Notes under the pieces: model-generated
Seen by the model: only the letters and a program-made list of their open reading frames with translations
Databases searched by the model: none
What the model was told of the DNA's origin: nothing
Assembly (NCBI GenBank): GCA_013290035.1
Contig: JABCYT010000183.1
Span: forward strand, 1-6,856
From: Alphaproteobacteria bacterium
Lineage (GTDB): Bacteria > Pseudomonadota > Alphaproteobacteria > Reyranellales > Reyranellaceae
Length of the DNA: 6,856 bases
Direction: 5' to 3'
Shown here: positions 1 to 6,856 of the stretch, piece by piece
Layout: the number at the start of each line of letters is the position of its first letter
Numbering within the stretch: position 1 is the first letter of the stretch
Made by a program: the position numbers and the translations under genes

Positions 1-55
1 AGCGGCTGCGCTCGGCGTCGAGCTGATCGAGGATCCAGGTGCGTGCCCCCGCCAC
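1..55 (-). CDS. comEC: Probable ComEC/Rec2 DNA-uptake protein, N-terminal fragment (runs off the left edge)
   Basis: Only the first 18 codons are visible. They begin at a GTG at 55-53 and read [18 protein letters not shown] (first codon read as Met), open to the window edge. A strong ribosome binding site (GAGGGAG, five bases before the GTG) supports the start. Alphaproteobacterial ComEC proteins commonly open with a short amphipathic stretch ending in a motif like 'aER.rW.LW.PV', and the gene is commonly divergent from gltX; both fit. ComEC is the inner-membrane channel that passes single-stranded DNA in transformation. The identification rests on 18 residues plus gene order, so it is tentative; any other divergent gene is possible. 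Confidence 0.45.
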   Translation of the reverse strand, partial: MAGARTWILDQLDAERSR

Positions 56-60
56 GCCGT

Positions 61-67
61 CTCCCTC
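61..67 (-). promoter_or_regulatory. Ribosome binding site deciding the GTG start of the ComEC-like gene
   Basis: On the minus strand GAGGGAG ends five bases before the GTG at 55-53. No ATG in this frame has comparable spacing, so this site selects the GTG as start. Confidence 0.5.
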
Positions 68-73
68 GGTTGT

Positions 74-102
74 TTGACAGGGCCGAAACGCTCGCCTACC
101 TA
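74..102 (+). promoter_or_regulatory. Candidate sigma-70 promoter for gltX
   Basis: A perfect TTGACA at 74-79 is followed by a 17-bp spacer and TACCTA at 97-102, a poor -10 that shares only the leading TA with the consensus. This would give a leader of about 45 bases before the ATG at 154. The -35 box and its location in the divergent intergenic region favour it, while the weak -10 keeps it tentative. It also argues against translation starting upstream at the GTG at 43. Confidence 0.35.
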
Positions 103-153
103 CGGCGCGCTTTTCCGGCCGAAATGCGGCAAAACCCGCACATACCCAGAGCA

Positions 154-1560
154 ATGACAGTCGTTACCCGCTTCGCTCCCTCGCCGACCGGCTACCTGCA
201 TATCGGCAGCGCGCGCACCGCGCTGTTCAACTGGCTGTTTGCCCGCCACCACGGCGGCAAGTACCTGCTGCGCATCGAGGACACCGACCGCGCGCGCTCG
301 ACCTCGCCCGCCATCGACGCCATCCTCGATGGCCTCTCGTGGCTCGGCCTGCCGTGGGACGGCGAGGTTACGTACCAGTTCGCGCGCGCGGCGCGGCACG
401 CCGAAGTGGCGCACCAGATGCTGGCCGCCGGCAAGGCCTATCACTGCTACGCCTCGACCAAGGAACTCGAGGAGATGCGCGACGCGCAACGCCGCGCCGG
501 CGTGCCGATGCGCTACGACGGCCGCTGGCGTGATCGCGATCCCAAGGACGCCCCGGCGGGCGTCGCACCGGTCGTTCGCCTCAAGGCGCTGCAAAACGGT
601 CAGACCGTCATCCAGGATGCGGTGCAGGGCGAGGTCAAGGTCGAGAACGCCGTCTTGGACGACATGATCCTGCTGCGGGCCGACGGCACGCCGACCTACA
701 TGCTGGCCGTGGTCGTCGACGATCACGACATGGACGTCACCCACGTGATCCGCGGCGACGATCACCTGAACAACGCTTTCCGCCAGCTCCAGCTCATTCG
801 CGCCATGGGCTGGCCGGAGCCGGTCTATGCCCACATCCCACTGATCCACGGCCCCGACGGCGCCAAGCTCAGCAAGCGTCACGGCGCGCTGGGCGTCGAC
901 GCCTATCGCGACATGGGCTTCCTGCCGTCGGCGTTGCGCAACTACCTGCTGCGGCTGGGCTGGGGCCATGGCGACGACGAGATCATCTCGACCGAGCAGG
1001 CGATCGAATGGTTCGACCTGCCGGGCGTCGGCCGCTCGGCTGCGCGCTTCGACCTGGCCAAGCTCACCAACCTCAATGCGCATTACCTGCGCGAGACGCC
1101 GGACGCCGAGCTGTTGGCGATGGTGCTGCCCGGACTGGAAGCCAAGCTCGGCGGTAAGATCGATCCGGTCGGCCTGGAGCGCCTGGCGCGCGGCCTGGGC
1201 GGCGTGAAGCAGCGCTCGCGCACCTTGGTCGAGCTCTTGGACAATCTCCTCTTCTACGCCCGAAGCGGCGCCCCGCCGATCACCGACGACAAGGCGCGCG
1301 CCCAGCTCACGTCCGAGGCCAAGGCACTGCTCGCCAAGCTCGCCGCGGCACTCGAGGCGGCCGCCGCCAACTGGAGCGAGAAGCAGGTCGAGGATGCGAT
1401 CCGCCGCTTCGCCGAGGCGGAGGGCGTGAAGCTCGGCCAGGTCGCCCAGCCGCTCCGGGTTGCGCTCAGCGGCTCGACCGTGTCGCCCGGCATCTTCGAG
1501 GTGCTGGCGATCCTGGGACCGGCCGAAACCAAAGCGAGATTGCTCGCCGCCGGCGGATAG
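154..1560 (+). CDS. gltX: Glutamyl-tRNA synthetase (class I aminoacyl-tRNA synthetase)
   Basis: The enzyme joins glutamate to tRNA-Glu using ATP in the cytoplasm. The 468-residue product has the usual family length. The Rossmann catalytic domain opens at once with the HIGH-type signature [10 protein letters not shown] (His16-Gly18), and the KMSKS-type loop is KLSKR at 238-242. The GEDH-like segment GDDHLNN lies at 201-207. The rest is the helical anticodon-binding domain. ATG 154 was chosen because family members begin a few residues before 'RFAPSPTG'; the in-frame GTG at 43 would add 37 unrelated residues and overlap the promoter. The Shine-Dalgarno match is weak. The zinc-knuckle positions of the E. 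coli enzyme (Cys98, Cys100, Cys125, His127) read Cys98, Ala100, Trp125, Asp127, so this is a zinc-free type. Many alphaproteobacteria lack GlnRS and use a non-discriminating GluRS plus GatCAB; whether that applies here is inference. The transporter gene follows after 31 bp and is probably co-transcribed. Confidence 0.97.
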   Translation: MTVVTRFAPSPTGYLHIGSARTALFNWLFARHHGGKYLLRIEDTDRARSTSPAIDAILDGLSWLGLPWDGEVTYQFARAARHAEVAHQMLAAGKAYHCYASTKELEEMRDAQRRAGVPMRYDGRWRDRDPKDAPAGVAPVVRLKALQNGQTVIQDAVQGEVKVENAVLDDMILLRADGTPTYMLAVVVDDHDMDVTHVIRGDDHLNNAFRQLQLIRAMGWPEPVYAHIPLIHGPDGAKLSKRHGALGVDAYRDMGFLPSALRNYLLRLGWGHGDDEIISTEQAIEWFDLPGVGRSAARFDLAKLTNLNAHYLRETPDAELLAMVLPGLEAKLGGKIDPVGLERLARGLGGVKQRSRTLVELLDNLLFYARSGAPPITDDKARAQLTSEAKALLAKLAAALEAAAANWSEKQVEDAIRRFAEAEGVKLGQVAQPLRVALSGSTVSPGIFEVLAILGPAETKARLLAAGG

Positions 1561-1591
1561 AACGCCCCGCCCCGCTGCGCACAATGCCGCG

Positions 1592-2491
1592 ATGGGTTTG
1601 CGGGTCTGGATCTGGCTTCTGTCGCTTTCCGTCCTGTGGGGCGGTTCGTTCTTCTTCGCCAAGGTCGCGATCAGCGAACTGGGACCGCTCACCGTGGTGT
1701 TCGTGCGCGTGGCCCTGGCGGCGCTAGCGCTCGACATCGTCCTGCTGGCGACTGGGACGAATCCCCTTCGACGCGACGCCCCTTGGTCCGCCTACCTTGC
1801 CATGGGCCTGCTGAACAACGTGCTGCCCTTCAGCCTGATCTTCTGGGGCCAGACGCAGATCGCGTCGGGGCTGGCCTCCATCCTGAACGCCACGACACCC
1901 CTCTTCACCTTGGTCGTCGCCCATTTCCTGACGGCGGACGAGAAGATCGATCCGGCCAAGGTCGCCGCCTTGCTGGCAGGCTTCGCTGGCGTGGCGCTGC
2001 TGGTCGGCCCCGAACTCCTGGTCGGCGGCGCGAGCGTGTGGGGTGAGCTGGCCTGCCTGGGCGCGGCAATCTCCTATGCCTTCGCCGGCGTCTACGGCCG
2101 GCGCTTCAAGACGATGAAAATTGCACCGCTCGAGGCCGCTGCCGGGCAAGTCACTGCAAGTAGCGTATTGATTCTGCCGATCATGCTGGCCGTCGAGCAG
2201 CCCTGGACGCTACCGGCGTGGCCCTCGCCCACGGTCTGGGCGGCGCTCGGCGGCCTGGCACTGTTGTCGACGGCCCTCGCCTACGTGCTTTATTTCCGTA
2301 TTCTGGCTGCCGCCGGCGCCACCAACCTGCTGCTCGTCACCTTCCTGATACCGGCCACGGCTGTCCTGCTGGGCGCCGCTGTTCTGGGTGAGCGCTTGGC
2401 TGCGCGCCACCTCGCCGGAATGGCCCTGATCGGGCTGGGTCTCGCCGTCATCGACGGCCGGATCTTGCGGCTGCTACGCCCCGCGGAATAG
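1592..2491 (+). CDS. DMT-superfamily transporter with two EamA domains
   Basis: This 299-residue inner-membrane protein has about ten hydrophobic segments, roughly at 5-24, 30-52, 66-86, 91-111, 122-140, 149-168, 182-202, 212-232, 241-264 and 270-288. They form two EamA repeats. Family marks are 'LWGGSFFFAKVAI' near 15-27 with Pro32 and Arg39, the end of the first repeat around 'LNATTPLFTLVVAHFL' (98-113), and the matching 'PATAVLLGAAVLGERL' (254-269) in the second. Members export or import amino acids, metabolites or drugs; the substrate cannot be read from sequence. ATG 1592 starts just before the first membrane segment, as is usual. An upstream in-frame ATG at 1460 would overlap the end of gltX and add a non-family Arg/Pro-rich tail. 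No clear Shine-Dalgarno site is visible, so translation may depend on coupling with gltX 31 bp upstream. Its place between gltX and gltA is not part of the commonly conserved order. Confidence 0.9.
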   Translation: MGLRVWIWLLSLSVLWGGSFFFAKVAISELGPLTVVFVRVALAALALDIVLLATGTNPLRRDAPWSAYLAMGLLNNVLPFSLIFWGQTQIASGLASILNATTPLFTLVVAHFLTADEKIDPAKVAALLAGFAGVALLVGPELLVGGASVWGELACLGAAISYAFAGVYGRRFKTMKIAPLEAAAGQVTASSVLILPIMLAVEQPWTLPAWPSPTVWAALGGLALLSTALAYVLYFRILAAAGATNLLLVTFLIPATAVLLGAAVLGERLAARHLAGMALIGLGLAVIDGRILRLLRPAE

Positions 2492-2510
2492 CGGATTGGT
2501 GGCACAATTG

Positions 2511-2524
2511 CGCCTCCGGAGGCG
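2511..2524. repeat. Perfect 14-bp palindrome between the transporter gene and gltA
   Basis: CGCCTCCGGAGGCG is fully self-complementary. As RNA it could form a 5-bp GC stem with a CCGG loop, followed by GCUUGUU, which is a poor U-tract. It could be a weak terminator for the gltX-transporter transcript or a dimeric-protein operator for gltA. It also lies between TTGCGC (2508-2513) and TAGGGT (2531-2536), a low-quality promoter-like pair with a 17-bp spacer. The palindrome is certain; any function is inference, and one such palindrome by chance in a window this long is not surprising. Confidence 0.35.
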
Positions 2525-2575
2525 GCTTGTTAGGGTGCCCTCGAACCCGCCAATTCGAGCCGAAAGAGTTCCCAA

Positions 2576-3874
2576 ATGGCCAAATCGACCGCCACGCTGA
2601 CCGACAACGAAACCGGCAAATCCTACGAAATGCCGATTATCCACGGCACCATCGGGCCGCGTCTGGTCGATATCCGCAAGTTCTACGGCGATGCCGGGAT
2701 GTTCACCTACGACCCGGGCTTCACCTCGACCGGCTCCTGCGCCTCCAAAATCACCTATATCGACGGTGACGAAGGCGTTCTGCTCTACCGCGGCTACAAC
2801 ATCGCCGAGCTCGCCGAGCAGAGCGACTTCATGGAGTGCTGCTACCTTCTGATGAAGGGCGAGCTGCCGAACAAGGCGCAGAAGGAAAAGTTCGTCAAGG
2901 ACATCACCAACCACACGATGGTCCACGAGCAGCTCAGCCAGTTCTATCGCGGCTTCCGGCGCGACGCCCATCCGATGGCGGTGTGCTGCGGCGTGGTCGG
3001 CGCCCTCTCGGCCTTCTATCACGACTCGCTCGACATCCACGATCCGCACCAGCGCATGATCGCCTCCTACCGGCTGGTGGCCAAGATGCCGACCATCGCC
3101 GCCATGGCCTACAAGTACTCGATCGGCCAGCCCTTCATCTATCCGCGCAATGACCTCAGCTACTCGGCCAACTTCCTGCGCATGATGTTCTCGGTGCCGG
3201 CCGAGGAGTACGAGATCAACCCTGTGCTCGAGAAGGCGGTCGACCGCATCCTGATGCTGCATGCCGACCACGAGCAGAACGCTTCGACCTCGACCGTCCG
3301 CCTCGCCGGATCGTCGGGCGCCAACCCGTTCGCCTGCATCGCCGCCGGCATCGCCTCGCTGTGGGGGCCGAGCCATGGCGGCGCCAACGAGGCCGTGATC
3401 AACATGCTGAACGAGATCGGCGGCAAGCAGAACATCCCGGGCTTCCTGTCCCGGGTGAAGGACAAGCAGGACCATACCCGCCTGATGGGCTTCGGCCACC
3501 GCGTCTACAAGAACTACGATCCGCGCGCCAAGGTCATGCGCCAGACCTGCCACGAGGTACTGACCTCGCTCGGCATCGAGCACGATCCGCTGCTCGAGCT
3601 GGCCATGGAAATGGAGCAGATCGCGCTCAAGGACGACTACTTCATCTCCAAGAAGCTCTATCCCAACGTCGATTTCTACTCGGGCATCATCTTCCGGGCG
3701 ATCGGCATCCCGACCTCGATGTTCACCGTGCTGTTCGCCGTCGCGCGCACCGTCGGCTGGATCGCGCAGTGGAACGAGATGATCGAGGACCCTGACCAGA
3801 AGATCGGCCGCCCGCGCCAGCTCTACAACGGCCATACCGAGCGGCCCTACAAGCCGCTGCACATGAGAGCCTAA
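2576..3874 (+). CDS. gltA: Citrate synthase, type II (hexameric, Gram-negative form)
   Basis: The enzyme condenses oxaloacetate with acetyl-CoA to citrate and CoA, the entry step of the TCA cycle, in the cytoplasm. The 432-residue product is close in length to E. coli GltA and aligns along its whole length. The catalytic triad is present: His267 in '[11 protein letters not shown]', His308 in '[15 protein letters not shown]' and Asp366 in 'YPNVDFYSG'. Oxaloacetate-site residues include His232 in '[12 protein letters not shown]', Arg317 and Arg391. The N-terminal beta-rich domain with '[12 protein letters not shown]' (43-54) marks the large type II form, which in Gram-negatives is often inhibited by NADH. 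The reactive cysteine near E. coli position 206 appears to be Ala209. ATG 2576 matches the family start and has a purine-rich GAAAGAG seven bases upstream. An 84-bp gap separates it from the transporter gene, so it probably has its own promoter. Proximity to gltX is a conserved alphaproteobacterial arrangement. Confidence 0.97.
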   Translation: MAKSTATLTDNETGKSYEMPIIHGTIGPRLVDIRKFYGDAGMFTYDPGFTSTGSCASKITYIDGDEGVLLYRGYNIAELAEQSDFMECCYLLMKGELPNKAQKEKFVKDITNHTMVHEQLSQFYRGFRRDAHPMAVCCGVVGALSAFYHDSLDIHDPHQRMIASYRLVAKMPTIAAMAYKYSIGQPFIYPRNDLSYSANFLRMMFSVPAEEYEINPVLEKAVDRILMLHADHEQNASTSTVRLAGSSGANPFACIAAGIASLWGPSHGGANEAVINMLNEIGGKQNIPGFLSRVKDKQDHTRLMGFGHRVYKNYDPRAKVMRQTCHEVLTSLGIEHDPLLELAMEMEQIALKDDYFISKKLYPNVDFYSGIIFRAIGIPTSMFTVLFAVARTVGWIAQWNEMIEDPDQKIGRPRQLYNGHTERPYKPLHMRA

Positions 3875-3916
3875 TCCCAGGGGATCAATCGCTATCCGGG
3901 GGGAAAGCGAGAGGAC

Positions 3917-4120
3917 ATGGCAAGATCGTCGCACGGACCGCGCCTGGCCAAGACCTGGGCGGTCGCGCAAAAACCGAGGCCGATGCCGCGGGTCGTGCGG
4001 CTCGGTCGGCCGGCGAATGACAATTTCCGCCGCCCAGGCTGGATGGTGCGGATGTTCGTCCTGGCGGCGGCCGCCGCCCTGGCGCTGGTCGCCGTGGCCA
4101 ACTGGCGCCTGATCCTGTAG
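3917..4120 (+). CDS. Small basic single-pass membrane protein, function unknown
   Basis: I do not recognise a named family. The 67-residue product has a very basic N-terminal half, then the motif RPANDNFRRP (31-40), then one strongly hydrophobic, alanine/leucine-rich helix at about 43-63 and a short tail. By the positive-inside rule the N-terminus should be cytoplasmic. 'PANDNF'-type motifs are, from memory, seen in many short uncharacterised alphaproteobacterial proteins. The upstream purine-rich stretch (GGGGGAAAG and GAGAGG) offers a Shine-Dalgarno site, though the closer match is tightly spaced. A second in-frame ATG at 3983 (Met23), preceded by GAGG, would still include the motif and helix. 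It lies 42 bp after gltA on the same strand and ends 6 bp from the end of the opposing gloA. It could be a chance open frame, but the coherent motif-plus-helix layout argues for a real gene. Confidence 0.55.
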   Translation: MARSSHGPRLAKTWAVAQKPRPMPRVVRLGRPANDNFRRPGWMVRMFVLAAAAALALVAVANWRLIL

Positions 4121-4126
4121 CCCGGC

Positions 4127-4534
<408 letters not shown>

Positions 4535-4539
4535 CTACC

Positions 4540-4545
4540 CCTCCT
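4540..4545 (-). promoter_or_regulatory. Strong ribosome binding site of gloA abutting the fabZ stop codon
   Basis: On the minus strand a perfect AGGAGG follows the fabZ TAG stop immediately and lies five bases before the gloA ATG. Ribosomes finishing fabZ would sit on this site, which suggests translational coupling. Confidence 0.75.
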
Positions 4546-5025
4546 CTATTGTCTGTCGCGGATCATGGCGGCGAAGGTCGCTTCCGCCGCGACCTTGCCC
4601 TCGACCAATGCCTTGCCGGAGAACTTCCAGACGTTGGCGCGGCTCTGCACCTTCTCGACGTGCAATTCGAGGCGATCGCCCGGCACCACCGGACGACGGA
4701 AGCGCACGCCGTCGATCGACATGAAATAGACCAGCTTGCCCTCCGACTCCGCGCCGAAGGTGGCGACGACCAGGACCGCGGCGGTCTGCGCCATCGCCTC
4801 TACGATCAGCACGCCCGGCATCACCGGCTCCGTGGGGAAGTGGCCCTGGAAGAACGGTTCGTTGATGCTGACATTCTTGATGCCGATGGCGCTGTGGTCG
4901 AGACGCATATCGACCACGCGGTCGACCATCAACATCGGATAGCGGTGGGGGATCATCTGCAGGATCCGCTTGATATCCACCGCAGTCGCCCCGGCGAGGC
5001 TGGTCTTGTCGGTCTGGATGTTCAT
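4546..5025 (-). CDS. fabZ: 3-hydroxyacyl-[acyl-carrier-protein] dehydratase
   Basis: FabZ removes water from 3-hydroxyacyl-ACP to give trans-2-enoyl-ACP in cytoplasmic type II fatty-acid synthesis. It competes with lipid A synthesis for the 3-hydroxyacyl-ACP pool. The 159-residue product is a single hot-dog fold of normal length. Catalytic residues are His62 in '[15 protein letters not shown]' and Glu76 in 'LIVEAMAQ', with the usual 14-residue spacing. '[17 protein letters not shown]' (21-37) is the typical N-terminal signature. ATG 5025 was chosen because TGAGGA, which includes the bamA stop codon, gives a Shine-Dalgarno site ten bases upstream. It lies 13 bp after bamA and 11 bp before gloA. 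In most alphaproteobacteria and many other Gram-negatives lpxD precedes and lpxA follows fabZ; both are absent here. Confidence 0.96.
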   Translation of the reverse strand: MNIQTDKTSLAGATAVDIKRILQMIPHRYPMLMVDRVVDMRLDHSAIGIKNVSINEPFFQGHFPTEPVMPGVLIVEAMAQTAAVLVVATFGAESEGKLVYFMSIDGVRFRRPVVPGDRLELHVEKVQSRANVWKFSGKALVEGKVAAEATFAAMIRDRQ

Positions 5026-5035
5026 GACAGCGACG

Positions 5036-5041
5036 TCCTCA
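5036..5041 (-). promoter_or_regulatory. Ribosome binding site of fabZ overlapping the bamA stop codon
   Basis: On the minus strand TGAGGA combines the bamA TGA stop with a GAGGA Shine-Dalgarno core ten bases before the fabZ ATG. The spacing is slightly long but the overlap points to translational coupling of fabZ to bamA. Confidence 0.5.
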
Positions 5042-6856
5042 GAAGCGCGTGCCGAAGCCGAAGCGGAGGTTCTCGGTCTTGTCCCACGGGTCCTTAACCA
5101 GCGGGAAGGCGTAGTCTATACGGATTGGACCGAATGGCGAGATCCATTGGATGCCAAGGCCGGTCGATACGCGCATCGTGTTGCTGGTGAGAACCGTGTT
5201 GCTGAATTGCGCCGGACCGCCCAGGCCCCAAAGAGAACCGACGTCGACGAACGCCTTGCCGAGGATGCCGATCTCCTTGGGCAGGCCGATCGGAAAGCTG
5301 AGTTCGGAAGTACCGGTATAGAAATAGGTGCCGCCCAGCGCGTCGGTCGTATTCGAATCGCGCGGCCCGATGCCGCCGACCGCGAAGCCGCGCAAGTTGT
5401 CGCCGCCGATGAAGAACAGGTTGTTCAGCCGCAGCGACGAGCCGGCGTAGGGGACCACCGCGCCGATCGAGCCGCCGATCGAGGCGACGACATCCTCGAA
5501 GATGCTGCGATAGTAGACGGCGTCGGACGTGGTGCGGAAATACTGCTCCCCGATCAGGCCGGCCACGGCCAGCGTGTTGCGCACCAGCAGGCCCTTTGTC
5601 GTATTGAGGCGCGTATCGCGGGTATCCCAGGCGACCGTCTCGGCGATTTCCGAGACCACCGACGTGCCGGCGTTCAACTGGACGACCTGCGAGGCAAAGG
5701 GCTGGACGTTGTAGATATCGGTCTGGCGCAGGGTGTAGCGGACGGTCTGCCGCGTGTGCTCGGAGTAGGCCCAGCCGGCGCGCAGCGCGAAGCCGATGCT
5801 GGCGTCGCTATAGGAGGCAACTGCCTGGCGGTCGTTCGACGTCCGGAAGAGGTCGAAGCCCACCGCCATGGGGCGGTCCAGGAAATAGGGCTCGGTGAAG
5901 CTGAGGTCGATCAGGGTGCTCAAGGTGCCGACCGACAGGCCGAGGCGCAGCTCCTGGCCCTTGCCGAGGAGATTGCGTTCCTTGATCGAGATGTCGCCCA
6001 GGATGCCCGATGTCGTCGAGAAGCCGGCGCCGAAGGAGATGTCGCCGGTGCTCTGCTCGACCACCTGGACCTCGAGGTTGGTCTTGTCGGGCGCCGACCC
6101 AGGGGCCGCCGACACGTCGACCTTCTCGAAGAAGCCGAGGTTGCGCAGGCGCTCCTGGCTGCGGCGCACCTTGGCCGTGCTGAAAGCGTCACCCTCGGCG
6201 AGGCGGAACTCGCGGCGGATCACCTTGTCGAGAGTACGCGTGTTGCCCGAGATGTTGATGCGTTCGACATAGACGCGCGGGCCCTCCTGAATGTCGAAGG
6301 TCACGTCGACCGTCAGGTTGTCCTTGTTGCGCCGGATGTTGGGGCGGACCTCGACGAAGGCGTAGCCCAGCGAGCCCACGAGCTCCGACAGCGCGGTGAC
6401 GGTTTTCTCGACCTCGCTGGCGTCGTACCAGTCGCCCTCCGCCATCGTCAGATAGCTCTTGAGGACGTCGACATCGAGCCCCTGGAAGCGCGTCGAGACC
6501 TCGACCTTGCCGAACTTGTAGCGCTCGCCTTCGCTGATGGTGAAAGTGATGAAGAACCCCTGACGGTTGGGGGCGAGCTCCGCGACGGCCGACACGACAC
6601 GGAAATCGGCGTAGCCCTCGGTGAGGTAGAACTTGCGCAGGAGCTCGCGGTCGAGGTTGAGGCGGTCCGGGTCGTAGCGGTCGTCCGACGACAGGAAGCG
6701 ATACCAGGCGCTCTCGCTCGTGCGGATCTTGCCGCGCAGCGTGCTGTCGCGGAATGCTTCGTTGCCGACGAAGCTGATGCGCTGCACGCCGGTGACGTCG
6801 CCTTCGTTGATCTCGAAGACGAGGTCGACGCGGCCCTGCTCCAGCTTGATGATCTT
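5039..6856 (-). CDS. bamA: Outer-membrane protein assembly factor BamA, C-terminal 605 residues (start beyond right edge)
   Basis: BamA is the essential core of the BAM complex, folding beta-barrel proteins into the outer membrane from the periplasm. The reading frame stays open to the window edge: the 23 codons before the GTG at 6787 encode '[20 protein letters not shown]...', the typical end of POTRA2, so that GTG is internal. The visible part holds POTRA3 (about 24-110), POTRA4 (about 113-195) and POTRA5 (about 196-268), then the 16-strand barrel (about 273-605). The conserved loop-6 motif appears as LRGF (488-491, Arg489) in '[17 protein letters not shown]', and the chain ends in '...LRFGFGTRF' with the terminal Phe of the outer-membrane beta-signal. 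The signal peptide, POTRA1 and most of POTRA2 lie outside; full-length family members are about 750-800 residues. It heads the bamA-fabZ-gloA run. lpxD, usually directly downstream, is missing. No frameshift or internal stop is seen. Confidence 0.96.
   Translation of the reverse strand, partial: KIIKLEQGRVDLVFEINEGDVTGVQRISFVGNEAFRDSTLRGKIRTSESAWYRFLSSDDRYDPDRLNLDRELLRKFYLTEGYADFRVVSAVAELAPNRQGFFITFTISEGERYKFGKVEVSTRFQGLDVDVLKSYLTMAEGDWYDASEVEKTVTALSELVGSLGYAFVEVRPNIRRNKDNLTVDVTFDIQEGPRVYVERINISGNTRTLDKVIRREFRLAEGDAFSTAKVRRSQERLRNLGFFEKVDVSAAPGSAPDKTNLEVQVVEQSTGDISFGAGFSTTSGILGDISIKERNLLGKGQELRLGLSVGTLSTLIDLSFTEPYFLDRPMAVGFDLFRTSNDRQAVASYSDASIGFALRAGWAYSEHTRQTVRYTLRQTDIYNVQPFASQVVQLNAGTSVVSEIAETVAWDTRDTRLNTTKGLLVRNTLAVAGLIGEQYFRTTSDAVYYRSIFEDVVASIGGSIGAVVPYAGSSLRLNNLFFIGGDNLRGFAVGGIGPRDSNTTDALGGTYFYTGTSELSFPIGLPKEIGILGKAFVDVGSLWGLGGPAQFSNTVLTSNTMRVSTGLGIQWISPFGPIRIDYAFPLVKDPWDKTENLRFGFGTRF

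Noticed and set aside
43..153. N-terminal extension of gltX from GTG 43
   Set aside because: The 37 extra residues match no GluRS feature, overlap the candidate promoter and the ComEC-like start, and the family begins just before 'RFAPSPTG'.
1460..1591. N-terminal extension of the EamA transporter from ATG 1460
   Set aside because: It would overlap gltX by about 100 bases and add an Arg/Pro/Cys-rich tail not found in the family; ATG 1592 sits at the normal distance from the first membrane segment.
100..1737. A 545-codon minus-strand open frame opposite gltX
   Set aside because: It is antisense to a clearly conserved synthetase, is rich in Arg/Ala/Val/Gln with no recognisable domain, and is the usual shadow of GC-rich coding DNA.
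3874..3885. ATCCC-AG-GGGAT as a gltA terminator hairpin
   Set aside because: The loop would be only two bases unless the stem is shortened to four pairs, and no T-tract follows.
2474..3970. A 498-codon minus-strand open frame opposite gltA
   Set aside because: It mirrors the codons of citrate synthase, runs across both gene boundaries, and has low-complexity His/Asp/Val/Arg-rich composition with no known motif.
5895..6272. Plus-strand 125-codon frame opposite bamA
   Set aside because: Arg/Ser/Leu-rich antisense shadow of the BamA POTRA and barrel coding sequence.
6785..6787. GTG as the start of the right-hand minus-strand gene
   Set aside because: The frame continues open through the window edge with typical BamA POTRA2 sequence, so the GTG is an internal valine codon.

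Overview
This window looks like a GC-rich alphaproteobacterial chromosome segment carrying core, vertically inherited genes. The order and protein sequences (divergent ComEC-like start, gltX, gltA, then an opposing fabZ-bamA block) match the conserved alphaproteobacterial neighbourhood comEC / gltX-gltA / lpx-fabZ-bamA. I cannot fix the order or genus from sequence alone; a Rhodospirillales-type lineage is a guess.

Left part, + strand: the first 55 bases hold the minus-strand beginning of a probable ComEC/Rec2 DNA-uptake protein. It diverges from gltX (glutamyl-tRNA synthetase) across a 98-bp intergenic region containing a perfect TTGACA -35 box. A drug/metabolite-type (EamA) transporter follows 31 bp after gltX. 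After an 84-bp gap with a perfect 14-bp palindrome comes gltA (citrate synthase), and then a small predicted single-pass membrane protein of unknown function.

Right part, - strand: bamA (outer-membrane beta-barrel assembly factor, N-terminus beyond the window edge), fabZ (3-hydroxyacyl-ACP dehydratase) and gloA (glyoxalase I) are packed with 13 and 11 bp between them. The downstream ribosome binding sites overlap or abut the upstream stop codons, so this is almost certainly one transcript with translational coupling. The two halves converge, with only 6 bp between the small membrane-protein gene and gloA.

The main oddity is what is absent. In most alphaproteobacteria lpxD lies between bamA and fabZ, and lpxA, lpxI and lpxB lie between fabZ and the gltA side. 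Here fabZ and bamA remain but all the lipid A genes are missing from the locus, with gloA and a small ORF in the corresponding place. The genes have either moved elsewhere or been lost. I see no CRISPR, insertion sequence, tRNA, rRNA or clearly novel multi-gene system; the rest is ordinary housekeeping DNA.
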